Source of the DNA: Nymphaea colorata
Lineage: Eukaryota; Streptophyta; Magnoliopsida; Nymphaeales; Nymphaeaceae
Assembly: GCF_008831285.2 (NCBI RefSeq)
Contig: NC_045149.1
Coordinates: forward strand, 21,033,035 to 21,097,034
Direction of reading: 5' to 3'
Length of the DNA: 64,000 bases
The notes under the pieces are model-generated. The model worked only from the letters and a program-made list of their open reading frames with translations. It did not search any database and had not been told where the DNA came from. This document shows, one piece after another, positions 33,387 through 47,540 of this stretch. The position numbers and the translations under genes were made by a program. Position 1 is the first letter of the stretch. Each line of letters begins with the position of its first letter.

Positions 33387-35412
33387 CAACAGTTTGCAGA
33401 ACTTGGTCCGATTTCTTCGGTTCTCCTGTAACAGGATTATACGTCCATCATAAAGACAAGAGAAGCAGAGCATCCACTAATCATGCCACATGCCTGATGT
33501 ACAAATTCATTCTTTCAGGAAGAAAAACAGGCAGTCATGCATCTATTTTTTTGCGGTTGCGGTGTACTTTAAATTTTTTTGACGTGAACAGAGATCAATT
33601 TTGGTGCTCTTGAATACTTCTCCACATGAAAAGTTGCCCTTCATATGGTTCTCTTCAGCCTTCTGATGTATTGAACATTGAGGCCCCTCCGTGGAAATCG
33701 CGGACATGTAAAATGTTGTTGCATGTAACACGAAAACCTGAAAATGTAACATCTAAAATTTTGTCTGAAGGAATGGAGTGCTTTCGACATCCAAATATCA
33801 ATCAGTTCTGGAAGGAATGCTTTGGTTAACCTCTTGATTTCCAGCTTAGATAGCGTCAGCACATTCATGTTCATGAAGCAAGGTAGCTTCTTATACCAAT
33901 TCAGCTTCTGTTATTTGAAATTCGTTGTCGTGAATATCTGCCTGCTGTACTAGAAGCAACTATCACAGTGAGAGAGTAAGAGAGGGAGGGAGAGATCCTG
34001 TTGCTTCATTGAGTTTGTTTGCTATATCCCTGAGTTCTGACGCGTTATTGATTTCCTGAAGCACGTAGACAAAGGTGGTGTGAGGCTGCATGCCGACATA
34101 GTTGGGGGCCTGGGGCGACGTAAACGAGTCGAACTCTGCTCGGATCTGGTTTCGGGTTCAAATATTACGTTGGAATTTTGGTCCAGGCCCAGTACAGATT
34201 GGATCTTTTCTTCTTTACCAAACCCAATCGGATTAAGATTTAGGTCAAAGAACAAGTTCGGCTTCCAGAGCAAGAAATTGTCAAGTATCAGGGAGCATCA
34301 AAATCGTTTGTTGGGTTTGTTTGAGGGATGTAAACGGTCAGATTTGATTCGGATCTAAGAATTTTGAATACCATACTACTTGGACTTTTGTCGATCGAGA
34401 TCGAAGTCGGAGCGAACTCAAATAATGAAAAATATATAAAACTGATCCCGGACCTGATGATGATCCGAACACTGAGTCCATTTGACTCGCCACAGTCTCA
34501 GGCCCATTTCTTGACGAGAGAAGCTAAAGCCAACAGCGCAGTTGTGGACGAAACTTCTGATGCTGACTCCTTTATTTGATGGTCAGGTCGGTGGAACGAC
34601 GGAACTTTGGACGGTTGGAGATTTTGAACTTTACCATCCAACGGCTTTCGTTTTTTTATATAAATAAAAATACGACGGAATAAAAAGTAGGTATGGCTCG
34701 TTCCGAGCAAACGTAAAGAAGGAAGCTTCGAACGTCGGTTAGCCTGATCTTTTGGCGTGTATCTATATCTCGTTCTTAATTTTTTGCCGTTTCTGATCTT
34801 CCGAGTCGTCTCGAGATTTTGGAAATTGAGGTAAGTTTCTCGTTGTCCTTGTCTGGTTGAGACTTTTGGGCTTGATTTCGAAGAGTTTACGTTTTGAATC
34901 CTCTCTTTCTTTTTTGGTTGCAATTTCTGATCAATCTCTCTTGTGGGCTGTGTTTCTAAACTGAGGGGTTCAGGGTCTTGGCGCAAGATTTTGGGATCTA
35001 TCGCAGAAATATCATGGTGTTGTTTTGAGGGGATTTTCTAAGATTTTGTGAAGCCCGTGGTTTTAGGAATTGATGGCGTTTGGTTTTTGACTTGGCTCGT
35101 TATTCCTGCATTGAAATCTAACGTGAGTGGTCATTGTGTCTGCGGTGATGGTTTTGATTAATAGGTTTTTGGAAAACCTGGGATTTTGGAGGCTTATGCA
35201 TGGAAGTGTGGTTCTAGGGTTCTAGAGATGATAATAATGAATTTGTGTGTATTTCCTCAATGAGATTTTATTTGGTTTGTAGTTATTCTTCTGGTTTGAT
35301 AAATTCAGAGGCTAATGAATTGCGTGATTTCTGCAGGTGAGAGGTTGATCATTTGCATAGGGAACTGCCTTTTTTTTTTTCGTTCTCTTGTTTAAGTCGC
35401 AGGAATTAAAAT
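33387..35412. other. Intergenic region and 5' UTR of the TOL gene
   Basis: About 2 kb. 33387 to about 34000 is 3' flank. 34080-34500 resembles low-copy plant repeat DNA (for example gggatgtaaacggtcag and several gatcgag or cggatc segments) but has no clear ends. From about 34680 the sequence looks like promoter and leader. Confidence 0.5.
34831..35336 (+). other. Probable 5' UTR intron of the TOL gene
   Basis: A strong donor, ggaaattgag|gtaagttt, at 34831 and a pyrimidine-rich acceptor, tttctgcag, ending at 35336 would leave a short second leader exon before the ATG at 35413. An alternative acceptor (gtcgcag) lies about 10 bp before the ATG. This is inferred from splice signals only. Confidence 0.55.
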
Positions 35413-38400
35413 ATGGGGGATAACCTGATGGATAAAGTTAGCGCCTTTGGAGAGCGATTGAAGATCGGTGGTACGGAGGTTGGGAAAAAAATGACAGCGG
35501 GGATGAGCTCCATGAGCTTCAGGGTGAAGGAGCTTTTCCAGGGCCAAAACCCGACAGATAAGATTGTCGAGGAGGCTACGATGGAGACTATGGAGATGCC
35601 AGATTTGGCTACTAATTTAGAAATCTGCGATTTGGTGAACAGTGGGAAGATCGGCAGTCAAGATATTGTCCGGTCGATCAAGAAGAGGATTATGTTGAAG
35701 AATCCTAGAGTCCAGTATTTGGCTCTTGTTCTGCTTGAGATGTTTGTAAAAAACTGTGAAAAGGCATTCTCTGAGGTGGCTTCAGAGAGGATTCTTGATG
35801 AGATGGTTAAGTTGATTGATGACCCGCAAACAATCGTAAACAATCGGAACAAATCTTTGGTTTTGATTGAACAGTGGGGTGAATCTGCTGATGAGCTACG
35901 TTACTTGCCTGTCTATGAAGAGACGTACAAGGTGAACATTCTCTGGATTCTCTGCGTTATTGATCTTGTTGGCTTCAGATTCTTAATTCAAGCTGGTACC
36001 ATTTGATTAAGCAACGTGCTTGCTCGAATATGACCGTTTATCTTCGGAACTTTGTGGAAATGTCAGATTTGGCCGGGAAAAAGTTTCCTTTTTTTTTTTC
36101 CTCTAAATGTTGTTCCCATATCTGTCTTCGTCTCTTAGTATGTTCTTGCCATACCGTCCTCCTATTTGTTCGTTTTATTTTTTTCTCGCAGCACTTGTTT
36201 GATCTGCTACTTTTGTTTACAAATTGTATTTATGCAGAGCCTGAAATCGAGAGGAGTTCGTTTCCCTGGACGTGATAATGAGAGTTTGGCACCAATATTC
36301 ACCCCGCCAAGATCAGCTGAGCAAAGTGCATATTCTCTTGGGGATCATCTGTCAGATCATACGCAGCAGCAGTTTCATGATAGTCTCCCTATTCAGAGCC
36401 TCTCGGCAGAGCAAACGAAGGAGACGTTTGATGTTGCTCGTAACAGCATTGAACTTCTTTCTACTGTTTTATCATCTTCCCCAAAACAAGATGCTCTTAA
36501 GGTGACCTTCGTTTCTTTCCTCTAATCTGATGTATGTGCTATCCCTTTAACTTGGTTTGCTACTAAGATGATACGGTTACTTGAGTGCACACAAATCTTG
36601 CAGCTTGTTTATGCTTTCTGGAATGTATGTATGAATTTTGAGCCACCAATTTGTCATGAGATGCGTTCTGCCTAATTAGAAGAACGAAATTGTCTTCCTT
36701 TAATCAATAGAATGTTTTACAATATAATGTTATGAATTTAAGTTGGGGGCAGCGTTAATTGAAATGAGTGATTTCTCATCCATTACCTATTAATAAGGGG
36801 TCATCATACCATAAGAGCAGAGCTCTCTGCATAAATTTATCTTGCAGTTACAATCGTATATTTTAAACATTTTCCCCGTGTGGTAAATATGCATATGTAT
36901 TCACTGGAAGAACCGGGCTTGCCTTATTCTCTCACAGCAAGGGCTAGCCTCCTTTGTGTTTGTGTCAAGTCGATTTGGTTTACAAGAACCACACTGTTGC
37001 TTTAATAGCCATTAACACGGAGATTCTATTTCATCCATTAGTGCTTTTAAGTAAAAGGACCTCAATTGTTCAATCAATTCGTGTTGAACCTTGCTTAATT
37101 TATTTGATCCACTTATTGTCTAATTTCAACTTCAAGAGACCCTATCTGATTTGCAACCCGAGACAAGATATGCCTGCAAGTTGTAAATACTACAATGACG
37201 ACAAACCTTTTACACTTCCATGTGCAATGGATAGCTAATTTGGGAAACAAGCTTTTTTTTTTTTTTTTTTATTACAACCCTGTAAGCCATTTTAGGTGGA
37301 TTAAGAAATATGCTGTAAAGAAGTGTATATGTGTGTATGCGTGTTTAGTATGTCATTTATGCATATATTATATATCTATGCATGTTTGCTAGTACATATA
37401 TCTTATATGTTTTGAATTATGTATATGCAGTTTTTGAAAACCAAATTCAAAAATAAACTCTTTTCTGACCCATATAGTAGGCTAAGAACTACATGTTTGT
37501 GTGAGTATGTGTTATAACTGTAGTTTTTAAAAAACTACATTTGAAAATAAACTCTTCTTAAAAAACAAGTCAGCTGAACAGTACACTAAAAAATTTGTGT
37601 TTGTGTGTGTGGATACAGGCAGAATGTAAAATTTGCTCCAAAATTTGGTCTCTAGACAATGTAAAATTTGCTCCAAAATTTTTCCAAATAGGCTTCTTAA
37701 GTTTCCAATTCCCAAAGTTGTGCTATTTATCTATTGTTTGTATCGTATATATGACATCATTTTTTCTACATCTCTCAGGAATAGGGATTATTTTATGAAA
37801 ATATGTAAAATGATAAAAGTGATTTTAGAAGTATTAGGAAATGTGTTGAAAATCGCTGACATGAATTGGTGAATGATCTTTTTCTTTCTCCAGATGGAGT
37901 GTGTCAAACCCTGCATGGTGCTGTCTTCTATGGAGATGCACCTGCAATGTTTATTCCTTTCAACTATATAGGGAGCATGTCTTCAATATATGTCATAGCT
38001 TTATTTGTTTATTGTGAAATATTAATCGATGTCTAACTCTAACCGACCAGTCTTCACCCACATGAAGCATCTTAGAAATGGTAATTGGCACCTGGCTGGT
38101 TTGCTGTTCAGTTATTTTGGAGTCCATTGAGAATTGGTCTGAACTTTTTCTGCAATAGTTTTTTAGTCATGTTCTCCATTGTGCCAGTGAAAAACAATGC
38201 AGTTTGCTACCAAATGAATTTGGAAAATAGGATCTTCTTGAAGGTGAGGGCCAGGTTGGAACTCATCTTGGTGTTCAAGATAAGAAGGAAACAGAAGTGA
38301 CTTTTGTTTTCATACATATGTTATGTCTGGTGCAGTTTTGATATGGATGCCAGTTTGCTAGAGACAAAATTGGCTTGGGTGTTTTTGCTTCCGTTGTCCT

Positions 38401-39087
38401 AATCTTATTCATATACACGAGTTGTGCACTCTTAAAGAGGGAAAGGCAGCGGACGTCTATGAATTTTTCACGTTGAATATGTCCTAACGTTAGGCTCTCC
38501 AGACTGCTTTTAGTATACTTGATACTTCAAATGGAAGTGCTTCTTGCTGAGATATTATTTTCTACCTTTGATTTGTATTAATCCCTATTTATTTCTAGTA
38601 CTGGTAAGTTAGTGATCTCAATTAGGGCATCATTCTTAATTTTTCTATCAAAATTCCATCTTAACTTCTCCCTGTTATGTAGGATGACTTGACGATCACT
38701 CTCGTGGAGCAGTGTCGTAGATCTCAAGCCACTGTTCAGAGAATTGTTGAGACAGCTGGAGACAATGAAGCCTTGCTGTTTGAGGCCTTGAATGTGAACG
38801 ATGAAATTCAAAAGGTACTGACCAAGTATGAAGAGATGGGGAAGCCTTCTGCTCGTCCATCCAACCCTGAACCTGCCGTGATACCCGTTGCTGTTGAGCC
38901 TGAAGATTCTCCTCGATCTGCAAAAGAGGAGTCTCTGATAAGAAAGCGAGCTGGTTCACGAACACAGAGCACTGAAGATGATCTAATGGATGATTTGGAT
39001 GAGATGATATTTGGCAAGAAAGGAGGCAGTTCAGAGAGCCCGGATCAGAAAACGCAGCAGAAACGAGATGATCTCATCACCTTCTAG
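35413..39087 (+). CDS. TOL: TOL (TOM1-like) protein, VHS and GAT domains
   Basis: Three exons: 35413-35931, 36238-36501, 38683-39087; 395 residues. Exon 1 holds the whole VHS domain (about residues 45-173; TDKIVEEATMETMEMPDLATN, ALVLLEMFVKNC, VLIEQWGES). Exons 2 and 3 form the GAT domain (about 210-310; TKETFDVARNSIELLS, LTITLVEQCRRSQATVQ, EALNVNDEIQKVL). TOL proteins bind ubiquitinated membrane cargo and act as the ESCRT-0 stand-in of plants, feeding proteins to multivesicular bodies. The tail is acidic (DDLMDDLDEMIFGKK) and short, as in the TOL1/TOL2 group and unlike the long Pro/Gln-rich tails of other TOLs. I do not assign a paralogue number. Confidence 0.92.
36502..38682 (+). other. Intron 2 of the TOL gene
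   Basis: 2181 bp, AT-rich, with a long T run near 37252-37270 and a 24-bp direct repeat listed separately. No gene recognised. Confidence 0.6.
37623..37682 (+). repeat. 24-bp direct repeat, two copies 36 bp apart
   Basis: aatgtaaaatttgctccaaa plus four more matching bases occurs at 37623-37646 and 37659-37682. Confidence 0.85.
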
Positions 39088-41139
39088 TGGTGTTTATGAT
39101 GAAGCTCTGTCCCCCTCTCTCTGTGCATGCACACGTATATATACACACACAAACACTTGCACATAAGGATTTGAATTTGTTGATTTAAGGATGTTACTGT
39201 TGTTTGAAACGGAAAACATGTAATCGGCACATGAGGCTCTTTTGTAGTGACATATTGTTGATTCATTTATAAGAAATTCGTGCTTTTATTGTTTTTTGAA
39301 ATTTCTACACAAAATTCTGCTGCATTGGTTTTCTTCTTTCAACATTTTTATGTTTTCTATTCATGAAAGAAAATAGGCTTCCTGAAAGGAAACAGAAGGT
39401 GTAATGCTTCTTGACCTTCAGAATGCAAGACAAGTATTTGCAATTTTGGGTGCAGGCCAATGGGTTAGGATGTTGGATCAATCCTAAATGAAGAGAACCT
39501 TCTAAACAGTTGTGACACGAAGTGGGTGCCTTACTAAACTGTACCGCTGCTTTCTACACGAGCCAATTTTGTCTTTCATGCCTCTGTCCATCTGGCCCAG
39601 CCAGCTTTATTCGTCTACTTGGTCACCACCTTTCCCAATTAGGACCAAGTTTAGATCCGTTTCAAGCAAGGCATTTTGCCATTTCTGCTATGACTGTGTT
39701 CTTCAATGCCGAGTATAGCTCCATCCTCCAGGCTTGGTTCTGGACTAGAGGCCTACAAGTCGAAGAAGGTTGAAAGATCCACGCGTAAGGGCACAATCTG
39801 GTAAGGGTTTGCTTAATCCAAAGAGGAAAAGAAGAAACATCAAGTTTGTGTGGAGGTTCATTTCTAGTTTCACATAAGCATGAAACTGTATCACAGATCG
39901 CAAAGGTGACTCATAATGTACCCTTTTGTGCTTTTGCAGGAGGAAGCTACATCCAGATAGTAAGATATAGTTGCACTCTTGGTAAAGTTCCATGACTGGT
40001 GTCTGAAAATATATCCATGGTCGCATTTTTTTCTTCTTTTTTCTTTTTGGTGTGCCAAACGAGCAGAAGCAGTTGCATTTTTTGTAATGGTTGATGAAAA
40101 GCATGACCTTACGTTTGTTGTTAGCACACCAAGTGACTGTTATTGATAACCTCAAATGAGTTGGCATAATGGGGAGGGACAGTCAACTTTTTAGTACAAC
40201 ACTCTAGTTAAGAGGGGTTTCGCTCCCCACCTAGGTCTAGAAGCAGCCCTGGACTGGGGAATAGAGGGAAAGGGGGAGGAGGGGCTTCGGCATCTTGCAG
40301 GCATTCCCCATGTTAATCTGTGATGCTTGAATATTCCCAAAGAGAAGAAAAAAAAGGACATAAGAGAACTTTGTGGACTGCTTTCCATTTTGTGGCGACT
40401 CTAGAGAACCTCAAATAACCTTTCCTTGGATACATGAGCAGAATTTAGGATCAGACAAAAATCATGACTTTTTTTTTGAAAATCAACAAATACGCGCCTA
40501 AACATTGGCATATGTACAAAGAAAAGCAGCATTTTATATGTTTGGCGTGAATCAAATGATCAAACTGCGGTTGGCCCTAGGAAAGTGAGGCTCTCTTTAT
40601 CCACTGAGCATCCATTGCTCTGCGTTGTCCCAATTCCTTTGTCAAGGTTTACGTGCAAATCGACTGCAATAAAGTGAATGGCATTTGGTAAGTTAGGCCT
40701 GTTCTTGTGCGTACATGTGAAGCTAAGCAAGTATTCGTATGCTTTTCGTTTTTTACAACCCTCATGAATGTCAGTGCTTTAGTGCTACAAGGTGGTGTTA
40801 ATTTTTAATTTCCATCTTGTAATCAGAAACCTGAATGAAATGTCATATTCAGAGTAAAAATTTCTAACATAAACAAGTCATTTAAATGTTTTAGTCAAAT
40901 ATCAGCTGATACGAGCTAATATGGATTGGATTGGCCCCATATCAGCTGACATACGAAAATTCTTGTACCTGGATATGCACTGATGTTGATCTTGTGAAGT
41001 ATCAATCAGTTTGTCCAAATAATTGGTTGTTTTGTGGTATGGACGCTGCAAGTTCTTCACAAACTTGTGTAGATGAGGTTATCTCGAGGAGTCAAAAAGG
41101 AGTGCAGATCATATGTTTAGATGTTGCACATTTTCAATG

Positions 41140-41290
41140 TGAGAAGGTAAGACGGCCTCCGTCTTCCCCTTCACCCCAAGTTGTAGGGCTACGTGGGCTT
41201 GACAGGAGCCTGAAACCTACCTTAGTTGAACTAAGGACTCGATTTTACCAGCATTGGTCCAACCAGCTACATCCAGCCCCTTGGAAGACA
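41140..41290 (-). mobile_element. SINE-like sequence, reverse orientation
   Basis: On the minus strand it reads ccaaggggctggatg, then an A-box-like TAGCTGGTTGG (plus-strand 41259-41269) and a B-box-like AGTTCAACT (plus-strand 41224-41232). Box order and spacing fit a tRNA-derived SINE head. No target duplication or tail seen, so it is old or truncated. Confidence 0.45.
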
Positions 41291-41439
41291 GTAGACTTTC
41301 AATGTTCAGGTGAGTGTGAGGGAACCTCCCCCTGAGTGAGCGGCTGAAACGGTCCTTCCTTCACCTTATCTCTACAATCTAGAGCAGCTTTAAAGCCTGG
41401 ATGGTCCTATTTTTAAACTCAAGTGTTGTATATGTTACT

Positions 41440-41540
41440 GTTTGCAGTTCAGCGGAGTAGCACTCACAAGAGTTGAACTGAGGACGCGCTGACAGCATGC
41501 CACTCAAGCGGACTAGCTATTCTACACCCCTCGTGGTAGT
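41440..41540 (-). mobile_element. SINE-like sequence, reverse orientation
   Basis: On the minus strand it begins ccacgaggggtgtagaa, followed by TAGCTAGTCCG (plus-strand 41509-41519) and a B-box-like AGTTCAACTC (plus-strand 41470-41479). The GAGGGGT start resembles the SINE at 29438. No target duplication found. Confidence 0.45.
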
Positions 41541-44500
41541 ACATTTAAAAACTTAAATCCACAACTACAGCCACAATTTCCTAGTTGGTATATAACACTA
41601 ACAAATCTTAATAAAGGCATATGCATATTTCATGAAACACCAGGCGCCTTGGTCTCTGCTTCCTAGTGCATAAAATGCCTAGTGAGTTAACGTAGGTAAA
41701 AGCTTCAGGGGCTCTATATCAGACGTCTGTGTGTAGGACATGCTAGTCTTGTCATAAAATTGAAGGAAACTGAAACTCAGAAACTTGGTAGCTTTCATTC
41801 TAATTGAAAAAAGGGCCAAGAATGATTATCAAGAATGGTGCCAACTCTTCATCTTCATCTACGCAATACGATTAATTAAATAAAGTTTATTGTGGCCTTA
41901 GTAGCTCACTACAGAAGTTGCCATTGCAGGATTTTTCTTGAAGCTCAATGCCTGTGAAAGCAAAAGAAGAAAGGTGACCGAGATTGAAGTGCTTTCCCAC
42001 TTGACACCAAAGCCAGGTAACTCAAACACCAAGCAACTAGCCATATGCCGGGGGACACTTCCATGATCTCTTGATTATTTCTCTGTTTCTGCCTCTTGGA
42101 GGTAGTAGCAACAAAACCTTCTTGGGAACAAGCTTTAGGGTACAAGATACCGATGCAGTTCTATACAGTGCCTAATATTTTATTGAAACTACCACATGGG
42201 AAATGCTTGAGGGGTTGCAATAGTCTCTTTCTCCTTTTACTGTACACAAGTTCTGTATCTTGTTTGCGTGTGGTAGTGGGGCACCACAAATAAATAGTTT
42301 CTTGGTATGATTTGGGTACTGTGGTCTTATTTATTTAGTATTCTTTCCTTTGTCCTGATCTTTTTTGTTCTGCAAATTTTTGCTTGTTCCAAAAGATCAC
42401 AAGACCACTTTTTTTTCCTTCCAATGATCTAAAAAGTGGAAGAAAGAAAAATCAAAGGTGTAGTTTTTATGAGAAATTGGTGGTACGGTTGGCCTTTATT
42501 AAGCCAATCGTTTGTTTGTCCGATGGCCCCCACGTGCCCCCCTTTGAGCAACACTGTTTCTTTCTCTTTCTCTCTCTAGAACTGTGTGTGCCTCTAACAA
42601 AAGATAAGCTGATAACAGGTCACTGTCATTTTTTGGTGTGTTCTGTCTCGTACATGCACGTGCTTGTTATCTAGTGAATTAAATTCCAATGTTCAGAAAT
42701 TAAATTTTTATTAAAAAAAAAAAGTAAAATGGTAAAAAACCTGGAACGTCTAGCATTCTAATAGGTAAATTTTTTTGAACCCTTAGCAGTAAAGTCTACT
42801 TCTAAATTTTTCACTAAGATAAAACATAAGCTCTAGCAGCTTAACAGTTTCTTCTGAACCTGTAACACACTCTTCCATAAAATATATTCACGTTTTTCTC
42901 AATGAATTCGACAATGGCAGCTGCTATATGTTAAGGACCTGTAACAACAGTGGAAATCTTTTTAGGATCTTCAGACTTACCAGGACCAGGGGAAGACCTG
43001 AAGATCTCAGAAGGCCAAGCTGTTTTCCAATGCCCAAGAAGGCACTTGATTTGCTTTGTTTCTTTTCCCCCTCAACTAGAATTTGCTCTTATCTGGTTCA
43101 GTAAACAAACCATTTACTCGCATCGAGCTTTGATTATTAAAATACATAGGGTGCAGATCTCAGAGCAACACATGAACCTAGAGATCCACATATTATATGT
43201 GGAGGCATTTGAAATGACTGCATGTACCCTTTTCTTTGGCTTTTTCGAATTTTTGCAGTGGCCCGGTGTTTTTACTTTATAGGAACCAACAAAAGAGGGT
43301 GTGAGTCTGAGACTGAGTCACCACAATTCCTGTTGCGTTTGCTAGAGTTGGTGGGGAGCATGTTACTCCAGAAGGCATCAGAAATTCACAAGAATGTGAT
43401 GTCACAATCATGGTAGCAGTACTTGACTGCCTGTGTTACAGTGGAGATCATTAGTCTTCAAAGTAGTGCACAGTTCTGTTTGTCTTCCTGGTCTACCCAT
43501 CTGGCCTAGATGGCTATGCCTTGAGTTTGAAGATGCACAAAGGATTGGTACCAGTAAATCTCCATTGAGGTTGATATAAGAGACCCAGCCAGATGATGGG
43601 TGTGAGCAGCCTAGTCCAAGGCTGCTGCATCTGATCTTGTCCTCCTATTTCCTTGTTTGTTTCGAACAAATTGGACTGCAAAAAGAATTTGCATGGTAGA
43701 TCTAATGAAAACACCGATGGTACATTACCTAACTGAAAATTTTTCCTAACTAAAAAAATGATCTTAAACAGAATTATTTCTAATGTGGATAGCATGCTCA
43801 TGGATATAATCCCTGTTTAAATCACTGCGCCGGCTGTGACAAATATGATTGTAGACCTGGATGACAGGTTCTACCATAGAAATATGTATAGTTACACAAG
43901 TAGAGAGAGAGAGAGAGGTAATGAAAAATTAAGAAGACATGTCCCCTCTCCCTTCAGTTGGTCCATAGTGCAGTTGATGAGAGGAAACACTTCATGGCCA
44001 GAGAGACTGGCAGAGACAGAGAGAAGCTAAGCGGGCATTGAGTCTTTCATGAGCAAGCCAAAGCAAAGTGCACGGTCTGAAGTCTTCAGTGGTTAAAAGA
44101 TTTCACCTTTCTTCTCAAGAGGGTAAATGTGAACTTTTTCTGAACCTCTCAAGGGTAAAAGAAACACTTCAACCAGCTGTTCAGCTTTGGAATGGCAGAA
44201 AATCTGCCAAATCATGACACTGATCTATGCATAACAGTGGTAGTACCACATCTTCTAGTAAAAAGAACATCTATATATGAAAATTCAGAAAGGGTAAAAA
44301 AAAAAAAAGAATTTACATTACATCTATATATTAACGTGGCTCCGCCACTGATGCGTATCAAAGTCAACCTACATTCAAGTGTGAGTGGCAAGACAAAAAT
44401 TAGTCCAAATTTATTTCAAATGGCACTTGGACTTGAAATCGGCCGAGTAGCCAGTGACTTTGTCAAATCAAATTAAATTAAAAGGAGCTGTATGCAGATG

Positions 44501-47500
44501 GTTCCTGGAACTTGATGATTGCGCCAGCATCATATTCATGGGCACACGTGAAGGGAAGCGTCTTTACTTCGAAATATGTAAATAAGAGAGAGAAAGAGAG
44601 AGCATCGTACTGAGAGACCGAACAATTATATTTGTTGTTTGTCTGGAGAGTGCAGAGAAAGCGCTTTGACTCCCAACTAACCAGTTTTTCAATAATATTC
44701 AAAGACAGAAAGCCAGTGAGAATTCATCTCGCGGCATTGATTCATAGCATTTATGCCATGTGATGGTGGTGGTGAGGTTTGCATGCCCCACCATGCACCT
44801 GCCCATTCCTATGCTTCTAACATCTCTGCGATGTGACAAGACCTGTGACTGCAGCCATGATCTGCAACCGATGCCAACGATGGCTGTCTTTAAATGCCAA
44901 CGAATGAATGATCACAGTGAGCTCTCAGTTCATGAGAAACTGTCTCAAATTTGAGTGTCTGAAGCAATGATGCACGTTATGGGGCTTTTAATTTCGTTAT
45001 GAAAAAGAAAACCTTTTCTTCAGAACAAGCGTCAAGTCCATGATCCAACAACTCGCCAGGACGATGGTTTTGATACCAAAAGAAGCCAAACCAGGGAAAA
45101 AGAATCAAAAGAAGAAATTGCTCTCTTTTTTTATACTAGGATTGGTGGTCTGAGATATTGGAATTTTTTCTGGGTTCCAAATCTATGGATTTCAATACAA
45201 ATTCTAGATCTCTTGTTTGAAAAAATCTATTAGTAATCCATGTTCACAGATTCAGCAGACAAAAGAGAATTTCAAATTCACAGTTGTTGATATAGAATTG
45301 AATTTAAGGTAGCCCCACAACAAGATGGGGCCCTCAGATCTCAGATCTGAAATGATCAAACTCTACCTTTTTAATTTCTCCCGCGCCTTCCGCAACTTTT
45401 CCCTCTCCACCTTCTCTCTCTGCCTTAAAGGATCTCTTGGCTTCTTGTAGATGGATTTGTCCCATTTAATTGTCTGCCTCCTTCCACGTGCATTTTTCGT
45501 CTTATTTCCCCCCTTCTCTTAGCTGGTTCTTGCTTTCCTACCAAGCTTCAGGTCCAGTCTCTTTCTCATCAAGGAAATGTCTGCCCTGCACTGAGCTGGG
45601 AAATGAGCAAACTCCAACAAAGAAGCTGCCAAATGGGTCGTCCTGCTCACATCTGTCAACAGTAAATTTGGGCGTCTTTAACTCAACCTGTTGCTTGTTG
45701 CTTCTAATTAAAAGCCCTTCATGGAGCTCTGAAATTTAGCTTGAGTTTTACTCTCTTTTTACCTTAGCTAGCCAATAAACAGAAAAAGGTGAACGTGACA
45801 GACAGAAATGAAGGAAAATACAATTGTCCGCCTAGTCGTTCTCAGGAGACCCATGATTGAGATGTTGAACATAAATGAATCCAAATAAAAAGTAGTCACC
45901 ATAATGAACTGTGGAAGAGAACGTTCTCCTGTCGACTCCCCACCATGCGCATGAAAGAGGGACCGGTCCTACGTTATCTGGTCAAAGGTCTGCATTGTTG
46001 CAGCTTGCACCCCTTCGTTCTATGCTTGCTCAAGCATGTTATGGTTAGTAAAGTCTACAACCATTGTCTTTTTTGTTCCCTAGGAGTGAAGTAGAAGTAG
46101 TGCTCTCTCTGCTCCTACTCGCCACAGATAGAAGTCTCATCGTCTGCCCCGGGCCACCATTCTCTTTTAGCGTCTATTTCTCGTCATCGGAAGACAAAGT
46201 TGAGTACTTTCTCCGACCGATGAGAAACGTGTAAAGTTAAAGACTGATTTTTTTCCTTCGTCTGGCGACCTACTTGGTCATGGGGAAACGCACTCATCTT
46301 TCTTCTTATAATGAAGTTTAAACATGCTTGAGAACCGAGCTTGCATCACAGAATTGGTCGTCTTGCACGAGTTGGTGAAACGTTGCAGCTCCTAAGGGCT
46401 CTCCCACCCGCATTTGTGTTCCCATCACCATCACATTGAAGTAATCGGACTCCGGCTATTATTCCTGGCGCGGCCTACTGGGATCTCGCCCTGACTCAGC
46501 CCGCTGCAGGCGCTCCACGTATCTGCGTCCTCTCGGACCAGTGTCAGTGCAAGGGAAAAGGAGCTCAAGAAAACCCACCTTTCACATCACTGCCCACGTA
46601 CTAAAGAACCCTAGCGTGGTATCTTAGTGTTTATTATTTTATATGTTTTATTATAATATTCTTGTGATCTGGATATGGAGATCCCAGTTTCTTTCTTCCT
46701 GCTTGAATATGAGTGAAAAGAAAAAAGCGAGAAAGGCAAACAAGTGCGACTGATTTGCTCCTGGCTAACCAAGTCCGTCAGTGGCTTCTTGGTGCCGAGG
46801 AGTTTATCTAGCTATGGATGTTGAAATCTGAGAAGCGCTTGATTTCTTTTGGTAGCTTGTGTGTTTGTGTGTGTGTGTGTGATTTTTTGTTTTATTTGGT
46901 ATGAGAGGAGGGTTTAGCTCAGTTCAAAATGGAAGGTCAGTGTGTGATCTCCATCAAGGTTTGTTCCTTTTTCATAAATAAGCGAAGTTTCTTTTTGCAG
47001 ATATTGCTGCATGAAAGATTCTGATGCAGAAAACACAGGTGTTTCTAATGTATGCTTTCATCATGTGTGCATGCGACCATACTTTCTTTATCTCAGGAAC
47101 GTGCTCCAAAATGAGAATATGTGCTTTCAGTTGGATCTATGTGAATCATGGAAGAAGGTTTTGATCAGGTTATTGTGTTGCCTCATCAAGGGGACTCTAG
47201 GACGGCTTGTTCTTCCACTATGAGTAACCTACTTTACTATGGGTAGTGAGACACTCATGTGCTCGGTTGGTTTCTAGTTAAGTGAAGCTCGAACGGAAAC
47301 CATCCTGCCAGTTGATATTTACTGGTGGTCTAGCCATATAACCATCTGTGCAGTGTTCCATGGATGCTTGAGTATTCAGGTTTTCCAGATCTGAAAGCGA
47401 CTTGAGATATCAGCACCAACGATTAAATTTGTCAGAGAAGGCGAGTTGGGTGGTAACTGGTAAGTAGAGGGCATTCAACTCTGCTGGGAAGGTGAATATG

Positions 47501-47540
47501 ACACGCTGAACAGGATTGGGTGTGCTGAGTGTTGCTAGAC

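Larger units (their letters stand above)
39088..47540. other. Gene-poor intergenic region between TOL and ABHD17 genes
   Basis: About 8.5 kb with no coding region I can recognise; frames are short and broken. It holds the TOL 3' UTR at the left, two SINE-like copies at 41.14-41.54 kb, a possible MITE end near 44337, small GA runs (43903, 44585), and probably the promoter and leader of the ABHD17 gene from about 46 kb. A candidate acceptor, tttttgcag, near 47000 suggests a 5' UTR intron but its donor is not clear. Confidence 0.5.

Noticed and set aside
34498-34986. 162-codon open frame on the - strand
   Set aside because: Antisense to the promoter and leader of the TOL gene; low-complexity Lys/Arg/Ser composition without a family match.
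40931-41335. 134-codon open frame on the + strand in the TOL-ABHD17 interval
   Set aside because: No recognisable domain, no splice context, and it overlaps one of the SINE-like segments.
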